DNA from: Frankiaceae bacterium
Lineage (GTDB): Bacteria; Actinomycetota; Actinomycetes; Mycobacteriales; SCTD01
Length of the DNA stretch: 33,150 nt
Direction: 5' to 3'
NCBI GenBank assembly: GCA_947479995.1
Contig: CANKBT010000003.1
Location: 1 to 33,150 of the forward strand
Part shown: one piece after another, positions 7,152 through 18,544 of the stretch
Layout of the letters: each line of letters opens with the position of its first letter
How positions within the stretch are numbered: position 1 is the first letter of the stretch
Made by a program: the position numbers and the translations under genes
Notes under the pieces: generated by a model
Database searches by the model: none
What the model was told of the DNA's origin: nothing
The model's input: the letters and a program-made list of their open reading frames with translations, nothing else

Positions 7152-7211
7152 CGCGAGGCGGACGCGAGACGGACGCGAGGCGGACGCGAGACGGACGCGA
7201 GACGGACGCGC
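7152..7211. repeat. 11-bp tandem repeat, about four full copies plus partial flanks
   Basis: GGACGCGAGAC/GGACGCGAGGC is repeated head to tail at 7160-7170, 7171-7181, 7182-7192 and 7193-7203, with a truncated copy (GGACGCGC) from 7204 and a partial copy before 7160. The only internal change is A or G at the tenth base. It lies in the 247-bp space between the divergent repeat-peptide gene and the ABC importer. A period of 11 bp is about one helical turn, so all copies face the same side of the DNA. It could be a regulator-binding array or slippage-prone sequence. Confidence 0.85.
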
Positions 7212-7246
7212 AGTGGACTCGTGACGACATCGCGACCGGGGGGTGC

Positions 7247-7275
7247 GTGACCAGCGGTGCCGTGAGCCCTAGTGT
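7247..7275 (+). promoter_or_regulatory. Putative sigma-70-type promoter of the dpp-like operon
   Basis: GTGACC at 7247-7252 (close to TTGACC) and TAGTGT at 7270-7275 (TANNNT) are 17 bases apart. Transcription would begin near 7282, giving a leader of about 50 bases before the ATG at 7332, which has GGGAG five bases upstream. It lies just downstream of the 11-bp repeat array. Confidence 0.55.
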
Positions 7276-7331
7276 CCGCACGCCGGCAGCCCGACCCGCG
7301 GCGGCCGCCTCGTCCCCACCCGGGAGTGCGC

Positions 7332-8987
7332 ATGCGTCACCGTCCAGCGGCAGCCGTCGGCCTGCTCGCCCTGTCCGCCTCCCTGCTGGCCGCCTGCGGC
7401 GGCGACGACAGCGGCTCCGAGGGCGGCGGCGGCGCCGCCGGCGGCACCCTCGTCTTCGGCGCCTCCGCCGACCCGGTGAGCCTCGACGGCGCCTACACGA
7501 GCGACGGCGAGTCGGCCCGCGTGCAGCGCCAGATCTTCGAGACCCTCGTGACGACCGCCCCGGGCGGCACCGAGATCGAGCCGCTGCTCGCCACGGAGTA
7601 CACCCCGAGCGACGACGGCCTGGCCTGGACCTTCACGCTGCGCGACGGCGTGCAGTTCCACGACGGCACCCCGATGGACGCCGCGGCGGTCTGCTTCAAC
7701 TTCGACCGCTGGTACAACTTCTCGGGCGTCCAGCAGAGCTCGTCGGTGTCGTACTACTGGCAGACGGTGTTCAGCGGCTACGCGCAGAACGAGGACCCCG
7801 AGCTGCCGCAGAGCCTCTACGCCTCCTGCGAGGCGCCGGACGCGACGACCGCGGTCATCAACCTGACCTCGCCGTCGTCGTCGTTCCTCGCCGGCCTCGC
7901 CCTGCCGGCCTTCTCCATCGCCAGCCCCAAGGCGCTCGAGGAGTTCGGCGCCGACGACGTGAGCGGCACCGGCGAGACCCCGAGCTTCGACGGCACCTTC
8001 GGCACGACGGACGCCGTCGGCACCGGGCCGTTCCGCCTGGAGAGCAACGAGCCCGGCACCAGCGTCGTGCTCGTCCGCAACGAGGACTACTGGGGCGAGA
8101 AGGCCCGGCTGGAGCGCCTGATCTTCCAGCCCATCGCCGACGGCCCGGCCCGCCGCCAGGCCCTCGAGGCCGGCCAGATCCAGGGCTACGACCTCGTCGA
8201 CCCGGCCGACCTCGGCGCCCTGGAGTCCGGCGGCTTCCAGCTGCTGGAGCGCCCGGCGTTCAACGTCGGCTACCTGGCCTTCAACACCGCCAAGCCGCCG
8301 CTGGACAACCCGAAGGTCCGCCAGGCCGTCGCGCACGCGCTCAACCGCCAGGCGCTCGTCGACGCGCAGTACCCGCCCGGCTCCGAGGTGGCCAAGGAGT
8401 TCATGCCGCCGGAGCTGTTCGGCTACGCCGAGGACGTCCCCGAGTACCCGTACGACGTCGAGCGCGCGAAGCAGCTGCTCGCCGAGTCCGGCGTGGCGAA
8501 CCCGACGATCGAGTTCTTCTACCCGACCGACGTCAGCCGCCCGTACATGCCGAACCCCGAGGCCAACTTCCAGGCCTTCACCTCCGACCTGGAGGCGGCC
8601 GGCTTCACGGTGACACCGCGCAGCGCCCCGTGGAACCCGGAGTACCTCGACACCGTGCAGTCCGGCGGCGCGTCGATGTACCTGCTCGGCTGGACCGGCG
8701 ACTTCGGCGACCCGGACAACTTCGTGGGCACGTTCTTCCGCACGCAGCAGGCCGCGTGGGGCCCGCTCGCGCCGGAGATCTACAGCCAGCTCGAGGCCGC
8801 GCGCACCGAGGGCGACCTCGAGGCCCGCACGGCGGCGTACGAGGAGGCCAACCGCACGATCATGGAGTTCCTCCCGGGCGTGCCCTACGTCCACACCAGC
8901 CCGTCGCTGGCCTTCGCGCCGAACGTCTCGGGCTACGAGCCGAGCCCGGTCGGCCTCGAGGAGTTCGCGAGCGTCTCGCTCGGCTAG
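7332..8987 (+). CDS. Peptide ABC transporter substrate-binding lipoprotein (SBP family 5, DppA/OppA-like)
   Basis: This is the extracellular binding component that captures di- or oligopeptides and passes them to the permease encoded downstream. The 551-residue protein begins with a lipoprotein signal, RHRPAAAVGLLALSASLLAAC, with the lipidated cysteine at residue 22 followed by a flexible Gly/Ser/Asp linker. The mature part has family-5 features: SADPVSLDGAYTSDGESARV, IEPLLATEYTPSDDGLAWTF and LRDGVQFHDGTPMDA, and later VRQAVAHALNRQALVD and a C-terminal MEFLPGVPYVHTSPS. I prefer the ATG at 7332 over an in-frame GTG upstream because it gives an intact signal peptide and has a Shine-Dalgarno site. 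Thirty bases separate it from the permease gene. The exact ligand cannot be deduced. Confidence 0.92.
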   Translation: MRHRPAAAVGLLALSASLLAACGGDDSGSEGGGGAAGGTLVFGASADPVSLDGAYTSDGESARVQRQIFETLVTTAPGGTEIEPLLATEYTPSDDGLAWTFTLRDGVQFHDGTPMDAAAVCFNFDRWYNFSGVQQSSSVSYYWQTVFSGYAQNEDPELPQSLYASCEAPDATTAVINLTSPSSSFLAGLALPAFSIASPKALEEFGADDVSGTGETPSFDGTFGTTDAVGTGPFRLESNEPGTSVVLVRNEDYWGEKARLERLIFQPIADGPARRQALEAGQIQGYDLVDPADLGALESGGFQLLERPAFNVGYLAFNTAKPPLDNPKVRQAVAHALNRQALVDAQYPPGSEVAKEFMPPELFGYAEDVPEYPYDVERAKQLLAESGVANPTIEFFYPTDVSRPYMPNPEANFQAFTSDLEAAGFTVTPRSAPWNPEYLDTVQSGGASMYLLGWTGDFGDPDNFVGTFFRTQQAAWGPLAPEIYSQLEAARTEGDLEARTAAYEEANRTIMEFLPGVPYVHTSPSLAFAPNVSGYEPSPVGLEEFASVSLG

Positions 8988-9017
8988 CAGACCCCTCCGC
9001 GACCGCACCCCGCGCCC

Positions 9018-10031
9018 GTGCTCCGCTTCGCCGTCCGCCGCCTGCTCCTGCTCGTCCCGATCCTCGTCGGGCTGTCGATCCTGGTGTTCCTGTTCGTCCG
9101 GGCCCTGCCCGGCGGGCCGGAGACCGCGCTGCTGGGGGAGAACGCCACCCCGCAGCGGACGGCGCAGGTGCGGGAGGCGTACGGGCTGGACCGCCCGCTC
9201 CCCGAGCAGTACCTCCGCTACGTGGGGCAGGCGGTCCAGCTCGACTTCGGCACCTCCACCCGCTACCGCACGCCGGTCGTCGACGAGATCCAGCGCCGCT
9301 TCCCGGCCACGATCGAGCTCGGCGTCTCGGCGATGGCCTTCGCCGTCGGCGTCGGCGTGCCGCTCGGCTTCGTCGCGGCGCGCCGGCGGGGCACCTGGAT
9401 CGACAACCTGTCGACCGCCGGCTCGCTGCTGGGCATCGCCATCCCGGTCTTCGTGCTCGGCTTCCTGCTCAAGGCGGTCTTCGCCGTCGAGCTGGGCTGG
9501 CTGCCGGTCGCGGGCCGGCAGGACCAGCAGCAGTTCTTCGGCGCCGACCACCCGACCGGCTTCTTCGTGCTCGACGGCCTGCTCACCGGCGACCTGCCGG
9601 CGGCGTGGGACGCCGCCAAGCACCTCGTGCTGCCGGCGATCGCGCTCGGCACGATCCCGCTGGCCTTCATCACGCGCATCACCCGCGCGGCGGTGCTCGA
9701 GGTGGTCGAGGCCGACTTCGTGCGCACGGCCGAGGCCAAGGGCATGACGCGCCGGGTCGTCACGCGCCGGCACGTGCTGCGCAACGCCATGCTGCCGGTC
9801 ATCACGATCATCGGCCTGCAGACCGGGCTGCTGCTGTCCGGCGCGATCCTCACCGAGAACGTCTTCGCCATCCAGGGCATGGGGCAGCTCATGGCCGGCG
9901 CGATCGCCGACCGCGACTACGCCGTCCTGCAGGGCGGCATCCTGTTCCTCGCCGTCGTCTTCGTGCTCGTCAACCTGCTCGTCGACCTGTCGTACGGGCT
10001 GTTCGACCCGCGGGTCAGGGAGAGCGGATGA
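9018..10031 (+). CDS. Peptide ABC transporter permease (DppB-like)
   Basis: The 337-residue inner-membrane permease has the DppB/OppB plan: an N-terminal helix preceded by MLRFAVRRLLLLVPIL, the family segment ALPGGPETALLGE, a large loop, and the EAA coupling motif EADFVRTAEAKGMTRRVVTRRHVLRNA near residues 234-260 that docks on the ATPases. It starts at a GTG 30 bases after the binding-protein stop, without an obvious Shine-Dalgarno. Its stop overlaps the start of the next permease by ATGA. Length is normal for the family. Confidence 0.92.
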   Translation: MLRFAVRRLLLLVPILVGLSILVFLFVRALPGGPETALLGENATPQRTAQVREAYGLDRPLPEQYLRYVGQAVQLDFGTSTRYRTPVVDEIQRRFPATIELGVSAMAFAVGVGVPLGFVAARRRGTWIDNLSTAGSLLGIAIPVFVLGFLLKAVFAVELGWLPVAGRQDQQQFFGADHPTGFFVLDGLLTGDLPAAWDAAKHLVLPAIALGTIPLAFITRITRAAVLEVVEADFVRTAEAKGMTRRVVTRRHVLRNAMLPVITIIGLQTGLLLSGAILTENVFAIQGMGQLMAGAIADRDYAVLQGGILFLAVVFVLVNLLVDLSYGLFDPRVRESG

Positions 10032-10938
10032 GCCTGTCCCAGGTCGAGGCGGCCGACACCGCCCTCGAGCACCCCGAGGAGGCCTCGGCCGGCCTCACCC
10101 GCGACGCCTTCCGCCGCCTGCGGCGCAACCCGCTGGCCATCGTCGGGGCGTCGCTCATCACCGTGTTCGTGCTCGTCGCGCTGTTCGCGCCGCTGCTTGC
10201 GCCGTACGACCCGGTGGCCAGCGACCTCACCGACATCCGGCCGGGGCAGTTCCCGGGGCCGTCCCGCGAGCACCTGCTGGGCCTCGACGAGCAGGGCCGC
10301 GACGAGCTGAGCCGGCTCATCTACGGCGCCCGCTACTCGCTGCTCATCGGCGTGGTGTCGACGGCGATGGGCGCGACGGTCGGGCTGCTGCTGGGCCTGC
10401 TCGCCGGCGCCTTCGGCGGCTGGGTCGACAGCCTCGTCATGCGCGCGATGGACGTCATGCTCGCCGTCCCCGGCCTGCTGCTCGCCATCGGCGTCGCCGC
10501 GCTGCTGGGCCGCAGCATCACCTCGATCATGATCGCGGTCGCGGTGGTCAACGTGCCGGTGTTCGCCCGGCTGCTGCGCAGCTCGATGCTCGTGCAGGGC
10601 CGCAGCGACTACGTGCTGTCGACGCGCTCGCTCGGCGTCAAGCGCCGCAAGATCGTGCTCGGGCACGTGCTGCCCAACTCGCTCGCGCCGGTCATCGTGC
10701 AGGCGACGCTCGTGCTCGCGACCGCCATCGTCGAGGCCGCCGGCCTGGCCTACCTCGGCCTCGGCTCGGAGGACCCGCGCATCCCCGAGTGGGGCCGCAT
10801 GCTCGCCGTGACCAACGCCTACCTGTCGAGCGAGCCGCTGCTCGCGCTGTGGCCGGGGCTCGCCATCGTGCTGTCGGTGCTGGGCTTCTACCTGCTCGGC
10901 GAGGCCCTGCGCGAGGCCCTCGACCCGAAGCTGCGCCG

Positions 10939-10942
<4 letters not shown>
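10028..10942 (+). CDS. Peptide ABC transporter permease (DppC-like)
   Basis: The 304-residue second permease subunit has a cytoplasmic N-terminal tail, the DppC/OppC opening FRRLRRNPLAIVGASLI, a first helix ending in FAPLLAPYDP, then EHLLGLDEQGRDELSRLIYGARYSL and the EAA-loop region (DYVLSTRSLGVKRRKIVLGHVLPNS). Those are diagnostic for the family. The start ATG overlaps the previous stop, and its stop overlaps the next start (GTGA), so the subunits are made in step. Confidence 0.92.
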
Positions 10943-13052
<2,110 letters not shown>

Positions 13053-13083
13053 CGCCCGGCTCGCCGCCGCGGCGGCGGCCTGG

Positions 13084-13098
13084 GACACTGGTGCGGTG
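13084..13098 (+). promoter_or_regulatory. Leaderless-type -10 element of menG
   Basis: GACACT at 13084-13089 stands six bases before the menG GTG at 13096, the same geometry as at menB and the polyprenyl synthase gene. Its first base departs from TANNNT. There is no Shine-Dalgarno site, which supports initiation without a leader. Confidence 0.5.
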
Positions 13099-13794
13099 AC
13101 GCGAGCGACGCTGGACAAGGACCCGGGCGAGGTCTCGGCGATGTTCGACGAGGTCGCCGCGCGCTACGACCTCACCAACGCCGTGCTCTCGCTCGGCCAG
13201 GACCGCGGCTGGCGCCGGGCCGTCACGGCGGCGCTCGACCTGCGGCCGGGCGAGCGGGTGCTCGACCTCGCGGCCGGCACGGCGACGAGCAGCGCCGCCC
13301 TGGCCCGCACCGGCGCCCGCGTGGTCGGCTGCGACTTCTCGCTCGGCATGCTGCGCGTCGGCGCGCGGGCGCAGCACCGCGGTGTCGACCTGGTCGCCGG
13401 CGACGCGCTCCGGCTGCCGTTCGCCGACGGCGCCTTCGACGCCGTGACGATCTCGTTCGGGCTGCGCAACACCGCCGACGCCGACGCCGCGCTGGCCGAG
13501 ATGCGCCGCGTCACCCGCCCCGGCGGCCGGCTCGTCGTCTGCGAGTTCAGCCACCCGACGTGGCGGCCGTTCCGCACCGTCTACGTCAACTACCTCATGC
13601 GGGCGCTGCCGGCGGTGGCCACGCGGGTCTCCTCCGACCCCGCGGCGTACGTCTACCTCGCCGAGTCGATCCGGGCCTGGCCGGACCAGGCGGCGCTGTC
13701 CACGCACCTGCAGCGCAGCGGCTGGGCCGACGTCGCCTGGCGCGACCTCACCGGCGGCATCGTCGCCCTGCACCGCGGCACCAACCCGGCCTGA
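13096..13794 (+). CDS. menG: MenG/UbiE, demethylmenaquinone methyltransferase
   Basis: It performs the last ring methylation, using S-adenosylmethionine to turn demethylmenaquinone into menaquinone. The 232-residue protein has MFDEVAARYDLTNAVLSLGQDRGWRR region near residues 16-41, SAM-binding motif I VLDLAAGTATSS (55-66), GCDFSLGMLRVG (78-89), DAVTISFGLRNTAD and GGRLVVCEFSHPTWRPFR, all typical of UbiE/MenG. The GTG start is the first good in-frame start and lies next to a leaderless-type promoter. It is transcribed separately from the importer upstream, and is followed by a GC hairpin and then the quinone reductase gene. Confidence 0.94.
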   Translation: MTRATLDKDPGEVSAMFDEVAARYDLTNAVLSLGQDRGWRRAVTAALDLRPGERVLDLAAGTATSSAALARTGARVVGCDFSLGMLRVGARAQHRGVDLVAGDALRLPFADGAFDAVTISFGLRNTADADAALAEMRRVTRPGGRLVVCEFSHPTWRPFRTVYVNYLMRALPAVATRVSSDPAAYVYLAESIRAWPDQAALSTHLQRSGWADVAWRDLTGGIVALHRGTNPA

Positions 13795-13804
13795 GCGGCC
13801 CGCC

Positions 13805-13820
13805 CGCCGGCCCGCCGGCG
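13805..13820 (+). terminator. Possible terminator hairpin after menG
   Basis: CGCCGG and CCGGCG pair around a CCCG loop eight bases after the coding end of menG. The stem is only six base pairs and no T run follows, so termination is uncertain, but a separate promoter and operator for the next gene lie just downstream. Confidence 0.35.
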
Positions 13821-13882
13821 CGGCCGACCTCCCCTGCCCCGGGTGAGGGCTCCTTGACCGTGCTGAGCCCCGTGAGCCGTCC

Positions 13883-13888
13883 TACACT
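13883..13888 (+). promoter_or_regulatory. -10 element upstream of the reductase gene
   Basis: TACACT fits TANNNT. A TTGACC lies at 13854-13859, but its 23-base spacing is too long for a standard sigma-70 promoter, so the -35 is unresolved. Transcription would start near 13895, placing the Rex-like site immediately inside the leader. Confidence 0.5.
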
Positions 13889-13901
13889 CGACGTGACCAC
13901 C

Positions 13902-13919
13902 TCGTGAAGACTTTCACAA
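13902..13919 (+). promoter_or_regulatory. Rex-type redox operator
   Basis: The site reads TCGTGAAGACTTTCACAA. Compared with the Rex consensus TTGTGAA-N4-TTCACAA, 13 of the 14 specified bases match (second T is C); the core GTGAA-GACT-TTCAC is a perfect palindrome with the correct four-base centre. It begins about 14 bases after the -10 box, a position where a bound repressor would block transcription. Rex senses NADH/NAD+ and controls respiratory genes, including nuo, in streptomycetes. Confidence 0.7.
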
Positions 13920-13933
13920 GCGCAGGAGACCCC

Positions 13934-15205
13934 GTGACCGGCACCGCCGAGGCCCTCGACGCCGACGTCATCGTCGTCGGCGCCGGCCCGGGCGGCAGCG
14001 CGACCGCGCACGCCCTCGCGCAGTCCGGCCTCGACGTCCTCGTGCTGGAGAAGACCGGCTTCCCGCGCGAGAAGGTCTGCGGCGACGGCCTCACCCCGCG
14101 CGCCGTCCGCAGCCTCGTCGAGATGGGCATCGACACCTCCGAGGCCAACGGCTTCATCCGCAACCGCGGGCTGCGGATCATCGGCGGCGGCCGCACCATC
14201 GAGCTGCCCTGGCCCGAGCTCGCCGAGTACCCCAGCCACGGCCTGGTCCGCCCGCGCCTCGACTTCGACGAGCTGCTGGCCCGCCACGCCGAGGGGGCCG
14301 GCGCCCGGCTCGTCGAGCACGCCAACGTGCGCGGCCCGGTGCTCGACGACGCCGGCCGCATCGTCGGCGTCACCGCCGAGCTCGGCCCCGAGAAGGCGCC
14401 CGCCACCTACCGCGCCCCGCTCGTGGTGGCGGCCGACGGCAACAGCGCCCGCTTCGCCCTCGGCGTCGGCCTGGCCAAGCGCGACGACCGCCCGATGGGC
14501 GTCGCCGTCCGCCGCTACTTCACCAGCCCGCGCCACGACGACGACATGCTCGAGTCCTGGCTCGAGCTGCGCAGCCCCGACGGCGGCCTGCTGCCCGGCT
14601 ACGGCTGGGTGTTCGGCGTCGGCGACGGCACGAGCAACGTCGGGCTCGGCATCCTCAACACCACCAAGGCCTGGCAGCGCACCGACGTCCGCAAGCTCAT
14701 GGCCGAGTGGACCTCGACGATGCCGGCCGAGTGGCAGTTCTCCGAGGAGTTCGCCACCGGCCCGGTGCGCTCCGGTGCGCTGCCGATGGGCTTCAACCGC
14801 ACCCCGCACTACACCCGGGGCATGCTGCTCGTCGGCGACGCCGGCGGCGTCGTCAACCCGTTCAACGGCGAGGGCATCGCGTACGCGATGGAGACCGGCC
14901 GGATGGCCGCCGAGACCGTCGTGCAGGCGCTGGCCCGGCCCGCCGGCCCGTCCCGCGAGGCGGCGCTGGAGGCCTACCCGGCGGCCCTGAAGGCCCGCTA
15001 CGGCGGCTACTACACGCTCGGCCGCGTCTTCGTCACCGCCATCGGCAACCCGCACGTCATGGCGCTGGCCACCCGGCACGGGCTGCCCCGGCCGCTGCTG
15101 ATGAAGTTCACGCTCAAGCTGCTCGCCAACCTCACGGACCCGCGCGGGGGTGACGCCATGGACCGCGTCATCAACGGCCTGTCCCGCATGGCCCCGGCGG
15201 CCTGA
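13934..15205 (+). CDS. Geranylgeranyl reductase family FAD protein, probable menaquinone reductase (MenJ-like)
   Basis: The 423-residue flavoprotein has an N-terminal FAD dinucleotide fold DVIVVGAGPGGSATAHAL (residues 11-28), KTGFPREKVCGDGLTPRAV (40-58), and the second FAD motif GMLLVGDAGGVVNPFNGEGI. These match the geranylgeranyl reductase family; the mycobacterial relative MenJ saturates one isoprene unit of menaquinone. Sitting between menG and nuo supports that role. I chose the GTG at 13934 because GCAGGAG lies five bases before it; the GTG at 13904 is inside the Rex-like operator and lacks a ribosome site. Sixty-five bases separate it from nuoA, so readthrough into nuo is likely. A reductase acting on another polyprenyl lipid is possible. 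Confidence 0.88.
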   Translation: MTGTAEALDADVIVVGAGPGGSATAHALAQSGLDVLVLEKTGFPREKVCGDGLTPRAVRSLVEMGIDTSEANGFIRNRGLRIIGGGRTIELPWPELAEYPSHGLVRPRLDFDELLARHAEGAGARLVEHANVRGPVLDDAGRIVGVTAELGPEKAPATYRAPLVVAADGNSARFALGVGLAKRDDRPMGVAVRRYFTSPRHDDDMLESWLELRSPDGGLLPGYGWVFGVGDGTSNVGLGILNTTKAWQRTDVRKLMAEWTSTMPAEWQFSEEFATGPVRSGALPMGFNRTPHYTRGMLLVGDAGGVVNPFNGEGIAYAMETGRMAAETVVQALARPAGPSREAALEAYPAALKARYGGYYTLGRVFVTAIGNPHVMALATRHGLPRPLLMKFTLKLLANLTDPRGGDAMDRVINGLSRMAPAA

Positions 15206-15228
15206 CCGGCCCTGCCGCCGGCCGGGCC

Positions 15229-15234
15229 TAGGCT
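15229..15234 (+). promoter_or_regulatory. Possible -10 element upstream of nuoA
   Basis: TAGGCT matches TANNNT about 37 bases before the nuoA start, leaving room for the GAGAGGA ribosome site at 15257-15263. The best -35-like sequence (CTGACC, 15202-15207) is 21 bases away, longer than usual. A GGCCC/GGGCC dyad lies just before it. It could be a second promoter for nuo in addition to readthrough from the reductase gene. Confidence 0.4.
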
Positions 15235-15270
15235 CGACCCGCTCCACGACCCCCTCGAGAGGACGCGCAC

Positions 15271-15633
15271 GTGCTCGACATGTACCTGCCGATCGTCGTG
15301 CTGTTCGTGCTCGCGGCGGGCTTCGCGGCGTTCTCGGTCGGCGCGGCGACGATCACGGGCCCCAAGCGCTTCAACCGCGCCAAGGCCGACGCGTACGAGT
15401 GCGGGATCAGCCCCACGCCCCAGCCGATGGGCGGCGGCCGGTTCCCGGTGAAGTTCTACCTGACGGCGATGCTGTTCATCGTCTTCGACATCGAGATCAT
15501 CTTCCTCTACCCGTGGGCCGTCTCGTTCGACCAGCTGGGCCTGTTCGGGCTGGTCGAGATGACCCTGTTCATCGGGACCGTCTTCATCGCGTACGCCTAC
15601 GTCTGGCGGCGCGGCGGCCTCGAGTGGGACTGA
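15271..15633 (+). CDS. nuoA: NuoA, NADH-quinone oxidoreductase subunit A
   Basis: A small membrane subunit of complex I at the junction of the peripheral and membrane arms. The 120-residue protein has three hydrophobic helices and the NuoA signatures YECGISPTPQPMGGGRFPVKFYL (loop, around residues 45-67) and VFDIEIIFLYPWAV. The start is GTG with GAGAGGA seven bases upstream. It opens the fourteen-gene nuo operon, and its stop overlaps the start of a 22-codon reading frame that runs into nuoB. Confidence 0.95.
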   Translation: MLDMYLPIVVLFVLAAGFAAFSVGAATITGPKRFNRAKADAYECGISPTPQPMGGGRFPVKFYLTAMLFIVFDIEIIFLYPWAVSFDQLGLFGLVEMTLFIGTVFIAYAYVWRRGGLEWD

Positions 15634-15701
15634 TGGCCGACCGCACGCCGACCCCCGCGCACGCCGCACCGACCGAGGGAGCGCACCACCATGGGCCTTG
15701 A
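15633..15701 (+). CDS. Possible 22-residue linker ORF between nuoA and nuoB
   Basis: An ATG overlaps the nuoA stop (TGATG), exactly as at other junctions of this operon, and opens a frame rich in Pro, Ala, Thr and His that ends with a TGA 11 bases inside nuoB. Translating it would carry ribosomes from nuoA across the 57-base gap to the nuoB start. No homologue is recognised and it may be fortuitous. Confidence 0.3.
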   Translation: MADRTPTPAHAAPTEGAHHHGP

Positions 15702-16284
15702 GGAGAAGCTGCCGTCGGGCATCGTCCTGACCAGCGTCGAGAAGGTCGTCAACTGGTCGCGCAAGTCCAGCCTCTGGCCGGCGACCTTCGGGCTCGCCTG
15801 CTGCGCCATCGAGATGATGGCCTCGGGCGGGCCGCGCTACGACCTCGGCCGCTTCGGCATGGAGGTCTTCCGCCCGTCGCCGCGCCAGGCCGACCTCATG
15901 ATCGTCGCCGGCCGCGTGTCGCAGAAGATGGCCCCGGTCGTGCGCCAGATCTACGACCAGATGCCCGAGCCCAAGTGGGTCATCGCCATGGGCGTCTGCG
16001 CCAGCAGCGGCGGCATGTTCAACAACTACGCGATCGTGCAGGGCGTCGACCACATCGTCCCCGTCGACATGTACCTGCCGGGCTGCCCGCCGCGCCCCGA
16101 GATGCTCATGGACGCGATCCTCAAGCTGCACGACAAGATCATGGACGAGCCGCTGGGCGCCAACGCCAAGCGCCGCGAGCTGCCCGGCTACGCGCCGCGC
16201 GAGCTCGTCGCCAGCAGCCAGCGCTTCACCAAGGAGGGCAAGAAGGCGCACCGCCAGGCCCTCGTGAAGGAGCTCATGCGGTGA
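15691..16284 (+). CDS. nuoB: NuoB, NADH-quinone oxidoreductase subunit B
   Basis: This subunit holds cluster N2, the last iron-sulfur centre before quinone. The 197-residue protein has the tandem cysteines C37-C38 (GLACCAIEMM), C103 (GVCASSGGMFNNYA) and C132 (LPGCPPRPEMLMDAI), the four N2 ligands. The ATG is preceded by GAGGGAG nine bases upstream. The C-terminus is slightly extended and basic. Its stop overlaps the nuoC start (GTGA). Confidence 0.96.
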   Translation: MGLEEKLPSGIVLTSVEKVVNWSRKSSLWPATFGLACCAIEMMASGGPRYDLGRFGMEVFRPSPRQADLMIVAGRVSQKMAPVVRQIYDQMPEPKWVIAMGVCASSGGMFNNYAIVQGVDHIVPVDMYLPGCPPRPEMLMDAILKLHDKIMDEPLGANAKRRELPGYAPRELVASSQRFTKEGKKAHRQALVKELMR

Positions 16285-17170
16285 GCGACGACACCTCCAC
16301 CCCCCGCGACGAGACGACGGCCGCCGGCCCCGCCGAGGGCGCCGCCGTGACCGGCGGCGACGCCGCCGGCAGCGGCCCCGCCTCCGAGCTGCCCGACGCC
16401 CAGCGCCCCGACGGCTCGCCCGCGAGCACCGGCGCGAGCCGCCCCGACGGCGAGGTCGCGACCGACCGCCTCGGCGCGACGAGCGCCGCCCCGGCGATCG
16501 CCGCGAAGGCCAGCGCGGTCACCGCGCCCGACGCCCCCGCGCGCGGCACGTCCGACATGTTCGGCGCGGCCTTCGGCTCCGACACCTCGGGCTTCGGCGG
16601 CCTGGTGCGCGCGCCGCGGCTCGAGGCCGGCAGCCCCCGGCCGTACGGCGCGTGGTTCGACGAGGCCGTCGACGCCCTGCAGGAGTCGTACGCCGGCTTC
16701 GCCGAGGCCGTCGAGCGCGTCGTCGTCGACCGCGGCGAACTGACGCTGCACGTGCGGCCCGACCGCGTCGCCGAGGTGGCGCGCGAGCTGCGCGACAGCC
16801 CCGACCACCGCTACGAGCTGCTCTCCAGCCTGTCGGGCGTCGACTACCCCGACACCGAGCGGCGCTTCCACGTCGTCTACCACCTGACGTCGATGACCTA
16901 CCGCCGCCGGCTGCGCCTCGAGACCGCCGTGACCGAGGCCGACCCCCGCGTCGCCACCGTCACCGGCGTCTACCCGACGGCCGACTACCACGAGCGCGAG
17001 ACGTGGGACTTCTTCGGCGTGCTCTTCGAGGGCCACCCGGCGCTCACCCGCATCTTCATGCCGGACGACTGGCAGGGGCACCCGCAGCGCAAGGACTACC
17101 CCCTCGGCGGGATCCCGGTGGAGTTCCAGGGCGCGGTCATCCCGCCGCCCGACGAGCGGAGGGCGTACGC

Positions 17171-17174
<4 letters not shown>
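16281..17174 (+). CDS. nuoC: NuoC, NADH-quinone oxidoreductase subunit C
   Basis: The 30-kDa-type subunit of the quinone-reducing module. The 297-residue protein carries the family signature ERETWDFFGVLFEGHP and RIFMPDDWQGHPQRKDYPLGG in its last quarter. Residues 1-88 are a low-complexity Ala/Gly/Pro/Asp/Thr stretch with no predicted fold, followed by SDMFGAAFGSDTSGFGGLV, a segment seen before the core in actinobacterial NuoC. The GTG start overlaps the nuoB stop, and the long N-terminus is supported by that junction. Its stop overlaps the nuoD start (ATGA). Confidence 0.93.

Positions 17175-18543
<1,369 letters not shown>

Positions 18544-18544
<1 letters not shown>

Noticed and set aside
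7085..7333. Longer N-terminus for the repeat peptide reaching into the 11-bp repeats
   Set aside because: The extra part is Arg/Ser-rich translation of the 11-mer array and lacks a ribosome site, whereas GAGGAGA stands before the GTG at 7084.
7269..9773. 834-codon minus-strand frame opposite the importer genes
   Set aside because: It is composed of Arg/Glu/Gly/Val shadow sequence without motifs, lying over clear transporter genes.
13063..13076. GC palindrome between the importer and menG as a terminator
   Set aside because: GCCGCCGCGGCGGC is a palindrome without a loop; as a hairpin it leaves only a five-pair stem.
13904..13933. GTG at 13904 as the start of the reductase gene
   Set aside because: It is part of the Rex-like palindrome and has no ribosome site; the GTG at 13934 has GCAGGAG at proper spacing and gives the usual N-terminus.
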